From QHWT01 sp963755695 (GTDB lineage Bacteria; Acidobacteriota; Vicinamibacteria; Vicinamibacterales; 2-12-FULL-66-21), in the NCBI GenBank assembly GCA_963755695.1, contig CAVWLB010000010.1, positions 372,001 to 436,000 of the forward strand: DNA of 64,000 bases, written 5' to 3'. A program made the translations under genes and the position numbers. Positions 1 to 9,170 of the stretch are shown one piece after another. The notes beneath the pieces were generated by a model that saw only the letters and a program-made list of their open reading frames with translations, ran no database searches and was not told where the DNA came from. The stretch's first letter is position 1. Each line of letters opens with the position of its first letter.

Positions 1-82
1 TCAGCCGCACGAGCAAACGCGGTCGTCTACAGGGGCGGCGTTCAGCCAGGACCTATTCTCGGGGCACCGCCGCTCAGCCCCG

Positions 83-88
83 TATAAT
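83..88 (+). promoter_or_regulatory. -10 box close to kinase start
   Basis: A perfect TATAAT lies 11 bases before the TTG start at 100. No good -35 is visible at the usual spacing. If used, transcription would begin only about 5 bases before the start codon, giving an almost leaderless mRNA. Confidence 0.5.
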
Positions 89-99
89 GCCAAAACGAA

Positions 100-2755
100 T
101 TGGCCCTCGTTCCCGGCACGCGCATCGGCCCGTATGAGATCACTTCACAGATCGGTGTGGGTGGCATGGGCGAGGTGTATCGCGCCAAGGACACGCGGCT
201 CGGACGCTCCGTTGCGATCAAGATTCTTTCCCCCGGAATCGTGGGCGATGCCGATCGCCGGTCGCGCTTCGAGCGCGAGGCGCGAGCTATCGCGTCGCTG
301 AATCATCCCCACATCTGTACAGTCCACGACGTGGGACGAGAACGCCCCTCGGATACCGCCGACGAGGTGGAATTCCTCGTCATGGAACTGATCGAGGGAG
401 AGACGCTCGCCGCGCGGCTCGCGCGCCGCTGACGCCGTCAGAGATCCGTGGGTACGCGCTGCAGATTGCCGGCGCGTTGGATCGTGCGCACCGCGAGGGC
501 ATCGTCCATCGGGATCTCAAGCCCGCGAACATCATGTTGACGCGGAGCGGCGCGCCGCACCAGGGGATCTCGCAGGTAAAGCTGCTCGACTTCGGGCTCG
601 CGCGGCTTCGCGCGGATCCCGCTGCCGCCCTGAATGGACAGACCCGCAGCGGGTCGGTGACGGCCGCGGGGCTCGTCGTCGGAACACGACAGTACATTGC
701 GCCCGAGCAACTCGAGGGCAAGGCAGTTGACGCGCGGGCGGACGTTTTTGCGTTCGGGGCGGTCCTCTACGAGATGGCTGCCCGCCGGCGCGCGTTCGAT
801 GCCTCGAGCGATGCGGGCGTGATTGCCGCCATTCTGCAGTCGGACCCACCGCCGCTGGATCCGTCCCGCGTGCCCTCCTCGCTCGCGCGGATCGTCCGCA
901 TTTGTCTCGACAAGGATCCGGCGAACCGGTGGTCCACGGCGCACGACGTCGTGCTCGCGCTGCAGGGGAGCGAGGATGGCCCAGCCGCCGTCGTACCGGC
1001 GGCGCTGCCCAGGCGGAATCGCGAGAGCCTTGCGCGAGGCGCTGCCGCTCTGGTGGTCATCGTTGCCGCCGGGCTGGTCTTCCAGGCACGCAAGCCTTCG
1101 ACGACGCTGCCGCTCGACGTCGTATCGATGGTACCACCGGGCGGGACGACGCTCGTCGCGGGCGAAGCGGCGCAGATCTCGCCCGACGGGCGCCAGATCG
1201 CCTTCGTCGCGAGCGACGCGTCAGGCCGCAGTCTTCTCTATGTGCGGCCGCGCGATTCGAGCGTGGCGCGTCCTCTGCCCGAGACCGACGACGCGACGCA
1301 TCCCTTCTGGTCGCCTGACAGCCGGTCACTGGGCTTTTTCGCCAGGGGTTCCCTGCGAAGGATTGCGATAGCGGGTGGACCGCCGCAGGCGATTGCACCC
1401 GCGAGCGTGTCGCGCGGCGGCAGTTGGAGCCGGGACAACCAGATTCTGTTTCTGCGATGGCCGGGCGCGCCGATGTCGGTCGTGTCGGCCGACGGCGGCG
1501 CGGTGTCGGAGGTGCCCGCCAACAAGACCATCCTCGAGCGCCGCTGGTTCCCATCGTTCCTGCCCGACAGCCGGCACTACATGTTCGTGGGCTGGGAGAC
1601 GAAGCAGGTCGAGCCGTCAATCAAGGTGGGATCGCTGATTCGACCGACATCAAAGAACTCGTCAAGTCTCGGACTAGCGCAGCCTACGTCGAGCGCGGCT
1701 ATCTCCTGTTCAGCCGGGAAGGCTCCTTGATGGCGCAGCCATTCGACGCTCGGCGGATCGAGCTTGCCGGCGAGGCGGTTCGCCTCGCGGAGAACGTCGG
1801 CTATAACGCCATCACGTATCAGGGATTCTTTTCCGCGTCCAACGACGGCTCAGTGGCCTATCTCGGTGGCGATCCCGGCTGGGATCTCGTCTGGTTCGAT
1901 CGGTCGGGCCGGCGGCTCGAACGAGCCGGTCCCCCCGCACGCTACAACTCGCTGTGTCTCTCTGCCGATGGCCGCCGCATCGTGTACGACAGCGGTGACG
2001 TATCAGGCAATGTTGATCTCTGGGAGGTTGAGGTCGCCGGCGGCGAGCCCCGCCGCCTGACGTTCGGACCGACGGTCGACTTCTACCCGGTCTGTTCTCC
2101 TACCGGCAGGGAGGTGATGTTCGCCTCTGCGCGCAGCGGAGTGCCAAACATCTATCGCGTGACCACCACTGCGCCAGGAACCGAGATGCAGCTGACGGAT
2201 TCAGCGGGTGCCAAGGCGCTGACCGACTGGTCGCGCGACGGCAGGTTCGTCGTGTACCCGCAACTCACGCCCGACAACAGCTGGGACATCTGGCTGCTGC
2301 CGACCGACGGCGGCAAACCGTTTCCGTTTCTGCAGACAGAGGCCGAGGAGCGCGACGGCCGCCTTTCGCCGGATGGCCGCTGGATGGCCTATGCCTCGAA
2401 CCAGGGCTCGGGACGGCTTGAGATCTACGTCCAGCCGTTTCCTCGGGGCACGTCGGCGGCCCGATGGCAGATCTCGACGACAGGAGGCCGCCAGCCGATG
2501 TGGAGTCCCGACGGTCATCAGCTTTTCTACCTAACGCCGGATGACCGCCTCTCGGGACTCGAGGTCAATCCGGGCCGGGGGAGCTTCGGGTTTTCCAAGG
2601 CGCGCCCGATTCTCGAAGCGCACATCGCCGGCTGGGAGCGCGCGAACCCTGGCAGGCCGTACGCGATCACTCCCGACGGTCAGCGCTTCCTGGTCAGCGT
2701 CGCGAGTTCGACTCCGGCGCCCATTACGCTTCTCTTGAACTGGCACAATCGCTAA
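100..2755 (+). pseudogene. Ser/Thr protein kinase with C-terminal TolB/WD40-like propeller, two frameshifts
   Basis: Pkn2-type membrane kinase of the kind common in Acidobacteriota. The N-terminal part (100-432) carries the glycine loop GVGGMGEVY and the VAIK lysine. The second frame (477-1730) carries HRDLKPAN, DFGLAR, a GTRQYIAPEQ activation segment and a single membrane segment near 1050-1085, then begins a PD40/TolB-like propeller with SPDGR-type blades. The third frame (about 1637-2755) finishes the propeller. The reading frame is lost near 425 (one base missing in GCGCGCCGC) and near 1635 (one base missing between TCG and GAT). Correcting both gives one uninterrupted protein of about 884 residues of normal architecture, so these may be sequence errors instead of decay. 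The kinase would face the cytoplasm and the propeller the periplasm. The TTG start sits directly after a TATAAT box and has no Shine-Dalgarno sequence. Confidence 0.8.
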
Positions 2756-3240
2756 TCCCTGATCACTGATCCTGTGGCTGCCAGAAAGTCAATCTGCCCG
2801 CCAATTGGCTGTTGCGCCGGTAATGTAAACGCCCGCGGGCTCAGTGTCCGGTCTGCGAATGGACACACGTTGACGTGCTCTCTACGCGGAACGGATACGT
2901 CAAGTTTGGGGACTGACGCCCCCTTTGACATTTCTCAGCTCGCTGCCCGCTCGAGGTCGCCCAGGGCGCTCCCGAATTGGACGTCACCTCCCGAGGGCGC
3001 TGCGTCGCGCGAAGAGGGTGTCGGCGTGCGGCGCCGTTTCTCTTCGCGCTCAGCCTTTTCCCTTGCTCTTCTCCGATTCCTTGACGAAGATCGGCTGCAG
3101 ACAGCGGCCTTATCGACGCTGTCGAAGAGGAAGGGTTGAGCAGGGACCGAGAACGGGCGTTGTGCTAACCGCGAGACAGCCCTTAGTGTTTCCTACCCTC
3201 CGAGCTCTTCGTATTGCTCGATGCCAAGCACCTTCTCTAG
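2756..3240. other. Gene-free stretch between kinase and deacetylase
   Basis: No open frame here has plausible protein composition or an RBS. The plus-strand frame at 2774-3139 is rich in Arg/Ser and resembles nothing I know. I see no RNA gene. Confidence 0.5.
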
Positions 3241-3270
3241 GTATTGAGGTACTGAGTATTGAGGTACTGA
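3241..3270. repeat. 15-bp perfect tandem repeat
   Basis: The 15-mer GTATTGAGGTACTGA occurs twice head to tail (3241-3255, 3256-3270). A related, diverged unit (ATTTGAGTACCGAG) follows at about 3293-3306. The alternating ATTGAG/ACTGAG phrases with 7-8 base spacing resemble the heptad-like elements at 29820 and 44832. Confidence 0.85.
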
Positions 3271-3385
3271 GCTCCATGTCCTGAGCACGCCATATTTGAG
3301 TACCGAGGCGCTCACGACATGTTGGAAGGGACGAGGCAACAGCGTGCCGGACGGACGAACAACAGCAAGGACCCGGGAGGCGGAC

Positions 3386-4444
3386 GTGGCGGGAGGATGG
3401 CGGGGATTGAAGCAGGTGTCGCTGCAGGCGATCAAATCGCTCGGCGGATTTCACCTGCTGCTCGACAGCGCGTGGAGGCGCAAGCGACTGTTGATCCTCT
3501 GCTATCACGGCATCTCGCTGTCAGATGAGCACGAATGGAATCCCAGGTTCTACATGCCGAAGAAAGCCCTCGAGCGGCGGCTCGAGATTCTGCGCGCATC
3601 GCGCTGCGCGGTGCTGCCGTTGGGCGACGCGGTCCAGCGCCTTTACGCCGGCACGCTGCCAGCCCGCAGCGTGGTCGTGACCTTCGATGACGGTTATTTC
3701 GACTTTTACCAGCAGGCATATCCGCTGCTGCGCCAATTCGATATCCCGGCCACCGTGTACTTGACGACGCTGCGCTGCGGCCGTCGCAGTCCCATTTTCA
3801 GGCTCGTCTGTGCGTACTTGCTGTGGAAGGCGCGCGGGCGAGTCGTAGACGTGCGGGACGGTCTGCGCGGCGAGCGCACCGCATGGGATCTGCGCACCGA
3901 GGAAGGCCGCGCGCAGGCGCTGCAGGCGGTCAATGCGGAAAGCGAGCGGGCAGGGCTCGACATCGAGGGAAAGGACCGGCTGGCGGCCCGCCTCGCGTCG
4001 TGGATCGGCGTCGACTACGAGGACATCGTCCGCCGCCGGATGCTCACGATCATGACGCCGGACGAAGTGCGGACGCTTTCCGCGGCCGGCGTGGACTTTC
4101 AGCTTCATACCCACTCGCACAACACGCCGCGCGAGTCAGATCGGTTCGGGCGTGAGATTGCCGTCAATCGCCACGTTATCCAGACGATGACGGGCCGTCG
4201 CGCCACCCATTTCTGTTATCCGAGCGGCAAGTACCGTCCCGAATTCCTGCCGTGGCTCGCTGGGGCGGAAGTGGTGTCGGCGACCACGTGTGATCCGTGG
4301 CTCGCCTCGGACCGCACGAACCCGCTGCTCCTGCCACGCTTCGTCGACGGCACCGGCCGCAGCGCCGTCGAGTTCGAGGGGTGGGTGAGCGGCGCGGCCA
4401 CGCTTCTTTCCAAGTATCGTTCTTACGCTCACAAAACTGACTGA
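3386..4444 (+). CDS. Polysaccharide deacetylase (NodB-type, carbohydrate esterase 4 fold)
   Basis: A 352-residue protein predicted to remove N-acetyl groups from a polysaccharide, as in exopolysaccharide or cell-wall tailoring. The NodB signature VTFDDGY is present, followed by IPATVYLTT. The later metal-ligand block reads HTHSHNTP, which supplies the H-x3-H histidines, and CYPSGKY matches the FCYPxG block of sugar deacetylases. GTG 3386 is chosen because GGGAGG lies 5 bases upstream; the longer TTG frame from 3296 begins inside a tandem repeat and lacks an RBS. An inserted helical stretch at about residues 150-220 separates the two halves of the fold, as in several bacterial EPS deacetylases. 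There is no obvious signal peptide, so it may act in the cytoplasm or on lipid-linked sugars. The substrate cannot be read from the sequence. Confidence 0.85.
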   Translation: MAGGWRGLKQVSLQAIKSLGGFHLLLDSAWRRKRLLILCYHGISLSDEHEWNPRFYMPKKALERRLEILRASRCAVLPLGDAVQRLYAGTLPARSVVVTFDDGYFDFYQQAYPLLRQFDIPATVYLTTLRCGRRSPIFRLVCAYLLWKARGRVVDVRDGLRGERTAWDLRTEEGRAQALQAVNAESERAGLDIEGKDRLAARLASWIGVDYEDIVRRRMLTIMTPDEVRTLSAAGVDFQLHTHSHNTPRESDRFGREIAVNRHVIQTMTGRRATHFCYPSGKYRPEFLPWLAGAEVVSATTCDPWLASDRTNPLLLPRFVDGTGRSAVEFEGWVSGAATLLSKYRSYAHKTD

Positions 4445-4663
4445 ACACACTCGTGGCACGCTCGAAGCGGGCCTCGCCTCGCCGGCGCTCCTCGGCGTCG
4501 CGTCGGCTCTGTACCGTCACCACGCCGACGAGGCGTGCGAGCGGGGTTAAGGCGCGGGGCATTTCAAGTTGTCGAACCGATCGCTGCCTGGAGCGTATAT
4601 ACTCGCCGCTCGCGTCGAACCAGTCACCCAGCCAGCCGCTTCTGCCCGAACACTTGAAGGTTT

Positions 4664-5959
4664 ATGAAATACCAGCACCGAGTGCTCGGCATGCTGTCGC
4701 TGCTCTCTGTCATCACCTATCTGGACCGCGTCTGCATCGCCGTGGCGGGCCCGCGCATGCAGGAGGCCTTGCACATCAGCCCCGAAGCCTGGGGCTGGGT
4801 GACCAGCGCATTTTTTCTGTCCTACAGCGTGTTCGAGATGCCGACTGGCGCTTTGGGAGATCGCATCGGCCCGCGCCGCGTCCTCACGCGCATCGTGGCC
4901 TGGTGGTCCGCCTTCACGACACTTACCGGGACGGTGTCGAACTACTATGTCCTGCTGTTGGTGCGGTTCTGTTTCGGCGCCGGTGAAGCAGGCGCCTATC
5001 CCAATGCATCCGCCGTCATCGCCCGCTGGATCCCGGTTGCCAGGCGTACGCGGGCCTGGGGTGTCGTGTGGATGACCAGCCAGGTCGGCGCCGCCTTGTC
5101 GCCCCTGCTCGTGGTGCCGATTCAAATGCGTTACGGCTGGCGGGCGCCCTTCTTCTTGTTCGGCCTCCTGGGCGTGGTGTGGAGCGTCGTTTGGTACGCG
5201 TGGTTTCGGGATTCGCCGCAGGAGAAAGCCGGCGTGACCCAGGCCGAACAACGCGAGATTGGTTCTGCGCCAGGTCTGCAACACCATGGCATGCCATGGG
5301 CCACTGCATTTCGCATCCCGGCGGTGTGGCGCATCGCGGCTATCGGGGCCTGTTACGTGTACGCGTTGGGATTTTTCCAGGCGTGGCTGCAAACGTATCT
5401 GGTGAAGGGGCGCGGATTCACCGAAACCGCACTGGTGCTGTCGTCGCTGACCTACGTGGTCGGGGCCGCGGCGAACGGGCTGGGTGGGATGGCGGGCGAT
5501 TGGATGGTCAGGCGCCATGGTCTGCGCAACGCCCGCCGCTGGCTCGGGGTCGCGGGACTGAGCGCAGCGGCGCTATTCTTCGTTGCGGCCATCTACGCGC
5601 CGAACGGTCGCCTCGCGCTCGTGTTCCTTTCGTTGGCCTATGGCGGAATCCTGTTCCAGCAGCCAACGCTGTGCGCGCTCTGCCTCGACGTTGGGCGCAA
5701 GCACGCCGGGGCGTTATTTGGTTTCATGAACACGGCCGCCAACGCCGCCTCCGCCCTTTCCGCGGTGGTCTTTGGTTACCTGGTTGGCTATTTGGGCAAC
5801 TACAACGCACCGTTCATCCCCATGGTGGCTTTGCTCGCCCTGGGAGCGCTGCTGTGGGTGCAGGTGGACCCGACGCGCGAACTCTTTCCAGAAGAATTTC
5901 TGGCCGATGGCCAAAGCCGGTTTGAATCGCACGAACGTCAGGCGATCATTCCCGCCTAG
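4664..5959 (+). CDS. MFS transporter, ACS (anion:cation symporter) type
   Basis: A 431-residue protein with 12 hydrophobic segments. The start region reads YLDRVCIAVAGP, typical of the anion:cation symporter group of the major facilitator superfamily (GudP, ExuT and relatives), and GALGDRIGPRR matches the loop 2-3 MFS signature. The group imports organic anions such as hexuronates, glucarate or phthalates with protons; the actual substrate is not evident. GAAGG lies 5 bases before ATG 4664. A -10-like TATACT lies at 4598-4603, about 60 bases upstream, so the gene probably has its own promoter instead of depending on the deacetylase 220 bases upstream. It ends convergently with the secreted-protein gene, with two hairpins between. 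Confidence 0.88.
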   Translation: MKYQHRVLGMLSLLSVITYLDRVCIAVAGPRMQEALHISPEAWGWVTSAFFLSYSVFEMPTGALGDRIGPRRVLTRIVAWWSAFTTLTGTVSNYYVLLLVRFCFGAGEAGAYPNASAVIARWIPVARRTRAWGVVWMTSQVGAALSPLLVVPIQMRYGWRAPFFLFGLLGVVWSVVWYAWFRDSPQEKAGVTQAEQREIGSAPGLQHHGMPWATAFRIPAVWRIAAIGACYVYALGFFQAWLQTYLVKGRGFTETALVLSSLTYVVGAAANGLGGMAGDWMVRRHGLRNARRWLGVAGLSAAALFFVAAIYAPNGRLALVFLSLAYGGILFQQPTLCALCLDVGRKHAGALFGFMNTAANAASALSAVVFGYLVGYLGNYNAPFIPMVALLALGALLWVQVDPTRELFPEEFLADGQSRFESHERQAIIPA

Positions 5960-5999
5960 ACCCATACGAGGCGGCGAACGCGTGTAAGATCACCTGACG

Positions 6000-6075
6000 G
6001 TGCACCCCCCAGGACCGGCATAATACGGGTGCACGACCGATTGCTCAGCGCGCTGCGCAAGTACAACGCGCTGAG
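6000..6075. terminator. Two inverted repeats between convergent genes
   Basis: GTGCACCC (6000-6007) pairs with GGGTGCAC (6027-6034). CTCAGCGCG (6044-6052) pairs with CGCGCTGAG (6067-6075). They lie between the ends of the converging MFS and secreted-protein genes, so a bidirectional terminator is likely, although no T-tract follows. Confidence 0.45.
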
Positions 6076-6094
6076 ATAAAGACGCGGCGCAGGA

Positions 6095-6559
6095 TCACTG
6101 GACTTTGATCAGGACTGAAGCGATCGCACTGGAGTCCAGCAGCGTGCGAACCTCCGTACCCCGTTTGACGATCACGAAGTGCTGCCTCAGCGGAACAAAG
6201 CTGTTGGGCGTGTTGACGACGGTGGTTCCTGTGCAATCCGCATTCACGGTATAAGTGCCGCTCGCCTCGGCCCCGTCGGGGAGCACCAGGTTGCCATTCA
6301 CGACGGTGTGCTCGGTCCAGGAGAGATGGCCTTTCCCATCGAAATGAATCACACCCAGCGACCGGAACGGCGCTTCCGACGGAAGGCCGGGCGTCTCAAT
6401 GAGCAGGCCCTCGGCGGCGTATCCATAATCCCCTTGAAGGGTCCGGGTTGTGCACACCTTTGTGTTCTGCTCGTCGGCCCAGGCCGAAGAATCTGCGACC
6501 AGCAGGCTGCAAACAGCCGCGGCCGCCAGGGATACTCTCGATACTGATTGCCTTCGCAT
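6095..6559 (-). CDS. Secreted protein of unknown function
   Basis: A 154-residue protein with a clear signal peptide ending near SSAWA-DE. AGGAGG lies 5 bases before the ATG at 6559, which decides the start over the longer upstream frame. The mature part starts with a cysteine-containing block (CTTRTLQGDYGY) and continues as alternating beta-strand-like segments with a second cysteine (NADCTGT), perhaps forming a disulfide. Short exported proteins with an LxGxYGY opening recur in Acidobacteriota as far as I recall, but no function is known to me. It converges with the MFS gene and is divergent from the winged-helix regulator at 6796. Confidence 0.8.
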   Translation of the reverse strand: MRRQSVSRVSLAAAAVCSLLVADSSAWADEQNTKVCTTRTLQGDYGYAAEGLLIETPGLPSEAPFRSLGVIHFDGKGHLSWTEHTVVNGNLVLPDGAEASGTYTVNADCTGTTVVNTPNSFVPLRQHFVIVKRGTEVRTLLDSSAIASVLIKVQ

Positions 6560-6795
6560 GGAGTCCTCCTGCGAGCGCCGCCGACGACACGGTTGATCCG
6601 CGTGTCCGCTGGTGCTCTGCGCGAACGACATGCTCGCAGGCCCGGCGATCCGACTCAATGGCGGCGAGATGACTTTTCTGTTCCCCGGCCCTTCCCCGAC
6701 ATCTGCCGCGGATTCATGGAGTTCGCCGTATCGGACCCCACCGCAATCGTGAGGTGATAAGATCCCGCCTTCCCCCTCCTGCGAATCGCAGGTCA

Positions 6796-7898
6796 ATGCC
6801 TAATCTGATTCGCTTCGGCGAGTTCGCGCTGGATCCGCAGTCGGGCGAGTTGCTCTGGCGAGCCTCCAGGGTGAAGCTGCAGAACCAGCCTCTTCAGGTG
6901 CTCATGTTGCTGCTGGAGCATCCGGGTGAGGTCGTGACCCGGGAGGAGCTCAGAGAGCGACTCTGGCCGCAGAACACCTTCGTCGATTTCGATCGCGGGC
7001 TGAACAAGGCCATCAACACCCTACGGAAGGCATTACGCGATCGTGCCGGCAAGCCGCGGTTCGTCGAGACGTTCCCGCGGCGCGGGTATCGCTTCAATCC
7101 AGCGCTCGAGCCGGCTTCACCGGCATCGGTGAACCGCCTCGACGCGCCGCATCCGTCGCCAGCTCAGTCTTCGCCGCGCATCACCGCGGTGGCGGTGCTC
7201 CCGCTCGAGAACCTCTCAGGCGACCCGGCACAGGAATACTTCTCGGACGGAATGACGGCGGAGCTCATTGCCACCCTCGGCAGCATCGCATCGCTTCGCG
7301 TGATCTCGCGCACGTCGGCCATGACCTACAAGGGAGCCCACAAACAAGTGCCGGTGATTGCCCGGCAACTGAATGTCGACGCCGTGATCGAGGGGTCTGT
7401 GGCACGATCCGATCACCGGGTCCGGATCACCGCGCAACTGATCCACGCGCGCGAAGACCGACTACTCTGGTCCGGACGCTACGAACGCGACCTTCAGGAC
7501 GTCCTGCAATTGCAGGCCGAGATCGCGCAACGTATCGCCGAACAAATCGAAGCGCGCATGGACCCGGACCGCGCGTCGCAGCTGCGCGCGCGCAAGGTAC
7601 ACCCCGGTGCATATGAGGCGTGGCTCGAGGGAAGCTTCCTTCGGGAAACTTTCAGTCCGGAGAACCTCTCGAAGAGCATTGCCTGCTTTCACCGCGCGAT
7701 CACCAGTTCGTGTCGCCCTTCGATCTCGCGATGATCCACGCTGGCCTGGGCGACGCGGACTGCGTGTTTCACTGGCTCGAACAGGCGTACGAGCAGCGGG
7801 TGTGGCGCATCATCGAGCTGACGCTGCCGATCTTCGACCTCCTGCACGCCGATCCGCGCTGGCAGGATCTCGTGCAACGCATCGGCCTCCCGCATTGA
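6796..7898 (+). pseudogene. CadC-like winged-helix regulator with TolB-like domain, internal deletion
   Basis: Residues 1-100 form an OmpR/PhoB-type winged helix, with FGEFALDPQSGEL at the start and ETFPRRGYRF closing the wing. A TolB-like segment follows (VAVLPLENLSGDPAQEYFSDG, then VIEGSVARSDHRVRITAQLI). In intact relatives about 250-400 residues of TPR repeats come next. Here the frame leaves the family at about 7700 (ACFHRAI then unrelated) and the last 60 or so codons of the family (DLAMIHAGLGDADCVFHWLEQAY to RIGLPH, stop 7898) appear in another frame directly afterwards. The TPR middle is therefore deleted and the join is out of frame. ATG 6796 is preferred over ATG 6754 because the domain begins there. 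DNA binding might survive in the truncated 312-residue product. Confidence 0.82.
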
Positions 7899-7904
7899 CA
7901 GGCG
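7746..7904 (+). repeat. Direct repeat, copy 1 (3' end of TolB/TPR gene)
   Basis: About 159 bp encoding the C-terminal LGDADCVFHWLEQAYEQ to RIGLPH-stop segment and the first bases after the stop. It matches 8936-9091 at roughly 90 percent by eye. Confidence 0.9.
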
Positions 7905-8121
7905 TTCAGTCGCCGATGCCGAATCGACATAGTCTGATTCGAGGACCGGAGTAACTGTAGTCGGGTGCCTCGCGCGTGACGGTCTCGAGACGAAACCCAC
8001 TCGCGATCTGATTCGCGACCCGAGTGCCACGGCGCGACGAGCCCGGGGGAATACGCACAAGGGGGAGGGCGATGCACGGGCCCTTCTGGTCGGGGATCCG
8101 CTGGCAACCAACCGCGCCGCG

Positions 8122-8571
8122 CTGGCCCCCGGTACCCTGCTCGGGCCCTATCGCGTGGACGCACTCCTCGACGCCGGCGGCATGGGAGAGGTCTACAGGG
8201 CCCGCGACACGCGGCTGGAACGCGAGGTTGCGATTAAGGTGCTTCCCGCCGGCGTGTCGGCCGATCCGGGTCGGCTGGTGCGCTTCGAGCGCGCAGCGCA
8301 CGCCGCCGCCGCGCTCAACCATCCGAACATCTGCGCGATCTTCGATATCGGCACGCACGACGGCTCACCATTCATCGTCTCGGAATTGCTGGAAGGCGAG
8401 ACGCTGCGGCAGCTCTGTGCGGCCGGTCCACTGCCGCTCCGCCGCGCGCTCGAATACGCCGTGTCGATCGCGTGCGCCCTGGCCGCCGCGCACATCAAGG
8501 GCATCGTCCATCGCGACCTCAAGCCAGAGAACGTGTTCGTCACCCTCCACGTCGCGATGGCTTATACTTGA
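8122..8571 (+). pseudogene. Ser/Thr kinase fragment, truncated after the catalytic loop
   Basis: The frame encodes LAPGTLLGPYRV, the glycine loop DAGGMGEVY, VAIKV and the catalytic loop HRDLKPENVFVT, then departs from the family at about 8545 and stops at 8571. The DFG motif, activation loop and C-lobe are missing, so no active kinase can be made. The first ATG/GTG in frame (8155) falls inside the glycine-loop strand, so even the start is lost or non-standard. A decayed copy of the same family 3' end lies at 8936-9091. The simplest reading is a kinase-TolB-TPR gene that lost its middle, with about 390 bp of other DNA, including an omega-like ORF, now in the gap. Confidence 0.8.
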
Positions 8572-8721
8572 TTCGTCTGCTTTTCTGAGCCCTCGGCCGT
8601 TCCGGCCAAGCCCTCACCAAAGCCTTGCTGTGGGGGCCTGCACGCCAGTCCTCCGCCAGTTCTGATCTCGATAACCCGAGGCGGCTCGTCGAGCCGTTTC
8701 CCAAGGAAAAGGCAGGCGCAA

Positions 8722-8907
8722 GTGGTGCAACGTCCCGTGGACCTCAGTGCATTCGAGTTCGCCGTTCTGGCCAGCCTGCGAGCCGGTCAGCTCTCGCGCC
8801 GGGATGCGCGCGTAAGAGGATCCGAGAAAGTCGCGGTCACCGCACAGCTGGAAGTTGCCGCACGAAAGATCGTGCGGGCGGTGACCGTTGCCGTCGTCGC
8901 ACCCTGA
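8722..8907 (+). CDS. Small protein resembling RNA polymerase omega subunit
   Basis: A 61-residue frame from GTG 8722 (GTG 8725 also possible), with AAGG-rich sequence about 12 bases upstream. The pattern FEFAVLASLRAGQL, then a short basic loop, then VTAQLEVAARKI mirrors the omega/Rpb6 layout of an F(E/D)xVxxAxxRAxQL helix followed by a V-A-x-x-E-(I/V)-A-x-x-KI helix. Omega binds the beta-prime C-terminus and aids polymerase assembly. It lies alone between a dead kinase fragment and a repeat remnant, not beside gmk as rpoZ often does, so it may be a second omega-like gene, a relocated one or a fragment. The identification is by motif only. Confidence 0.5.
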   Translation: MVQRPVDLSAFEFAVLASLRAGQLSRRDARVRGSEKVAVTAQLEVAARKIVRAVTVAVVAP

Positions 8908-8935
8908 GTCGATGCGTCGGTTGTGATACCCGCGG

Positions 8936-9091
8936 CTGGGCGACGCGGACTGCGTGTTTCAGTGGCTCGAACAGGCGTACGAGCGGCGCGTGTGGCGCAT
9001 CATCGAGCTGACGCTGCCGATCTTCGACCCCTGTGCGCCGATCCGCGTTGACAGGATCTCGCGGCGCATCGGCCTCCCGCATTGACAGGCG
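8936..9091 (+). repeat. Direct repeat, copy 2 (decayed 3' end)
   Basis: Partner of 7746-7904. It still reads GDADCVFQWLEQAYERRVW, then diverges (FDPCAPIRVD instead of FDLLHADPRW) and returns to RIGLPH-stop; it is 3 bases shorter overall. No start codon or upstream domain remains in this frame. Confidence 0.88.
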
Positions 9092-9170
9092 CGTTCGACT
9101 GTCAGGACGCTGCGATTCGAAACAGCGCTGCCGCGATTCTCACCGTCGACCCGGCAGCTCGCGCGTTCCC

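Noticed and set aside
2774..3139. 121-codon plus-strand frame in the first gap
   Set aside because: Composition is not protein-like, there is no RBS and there are no motifs.
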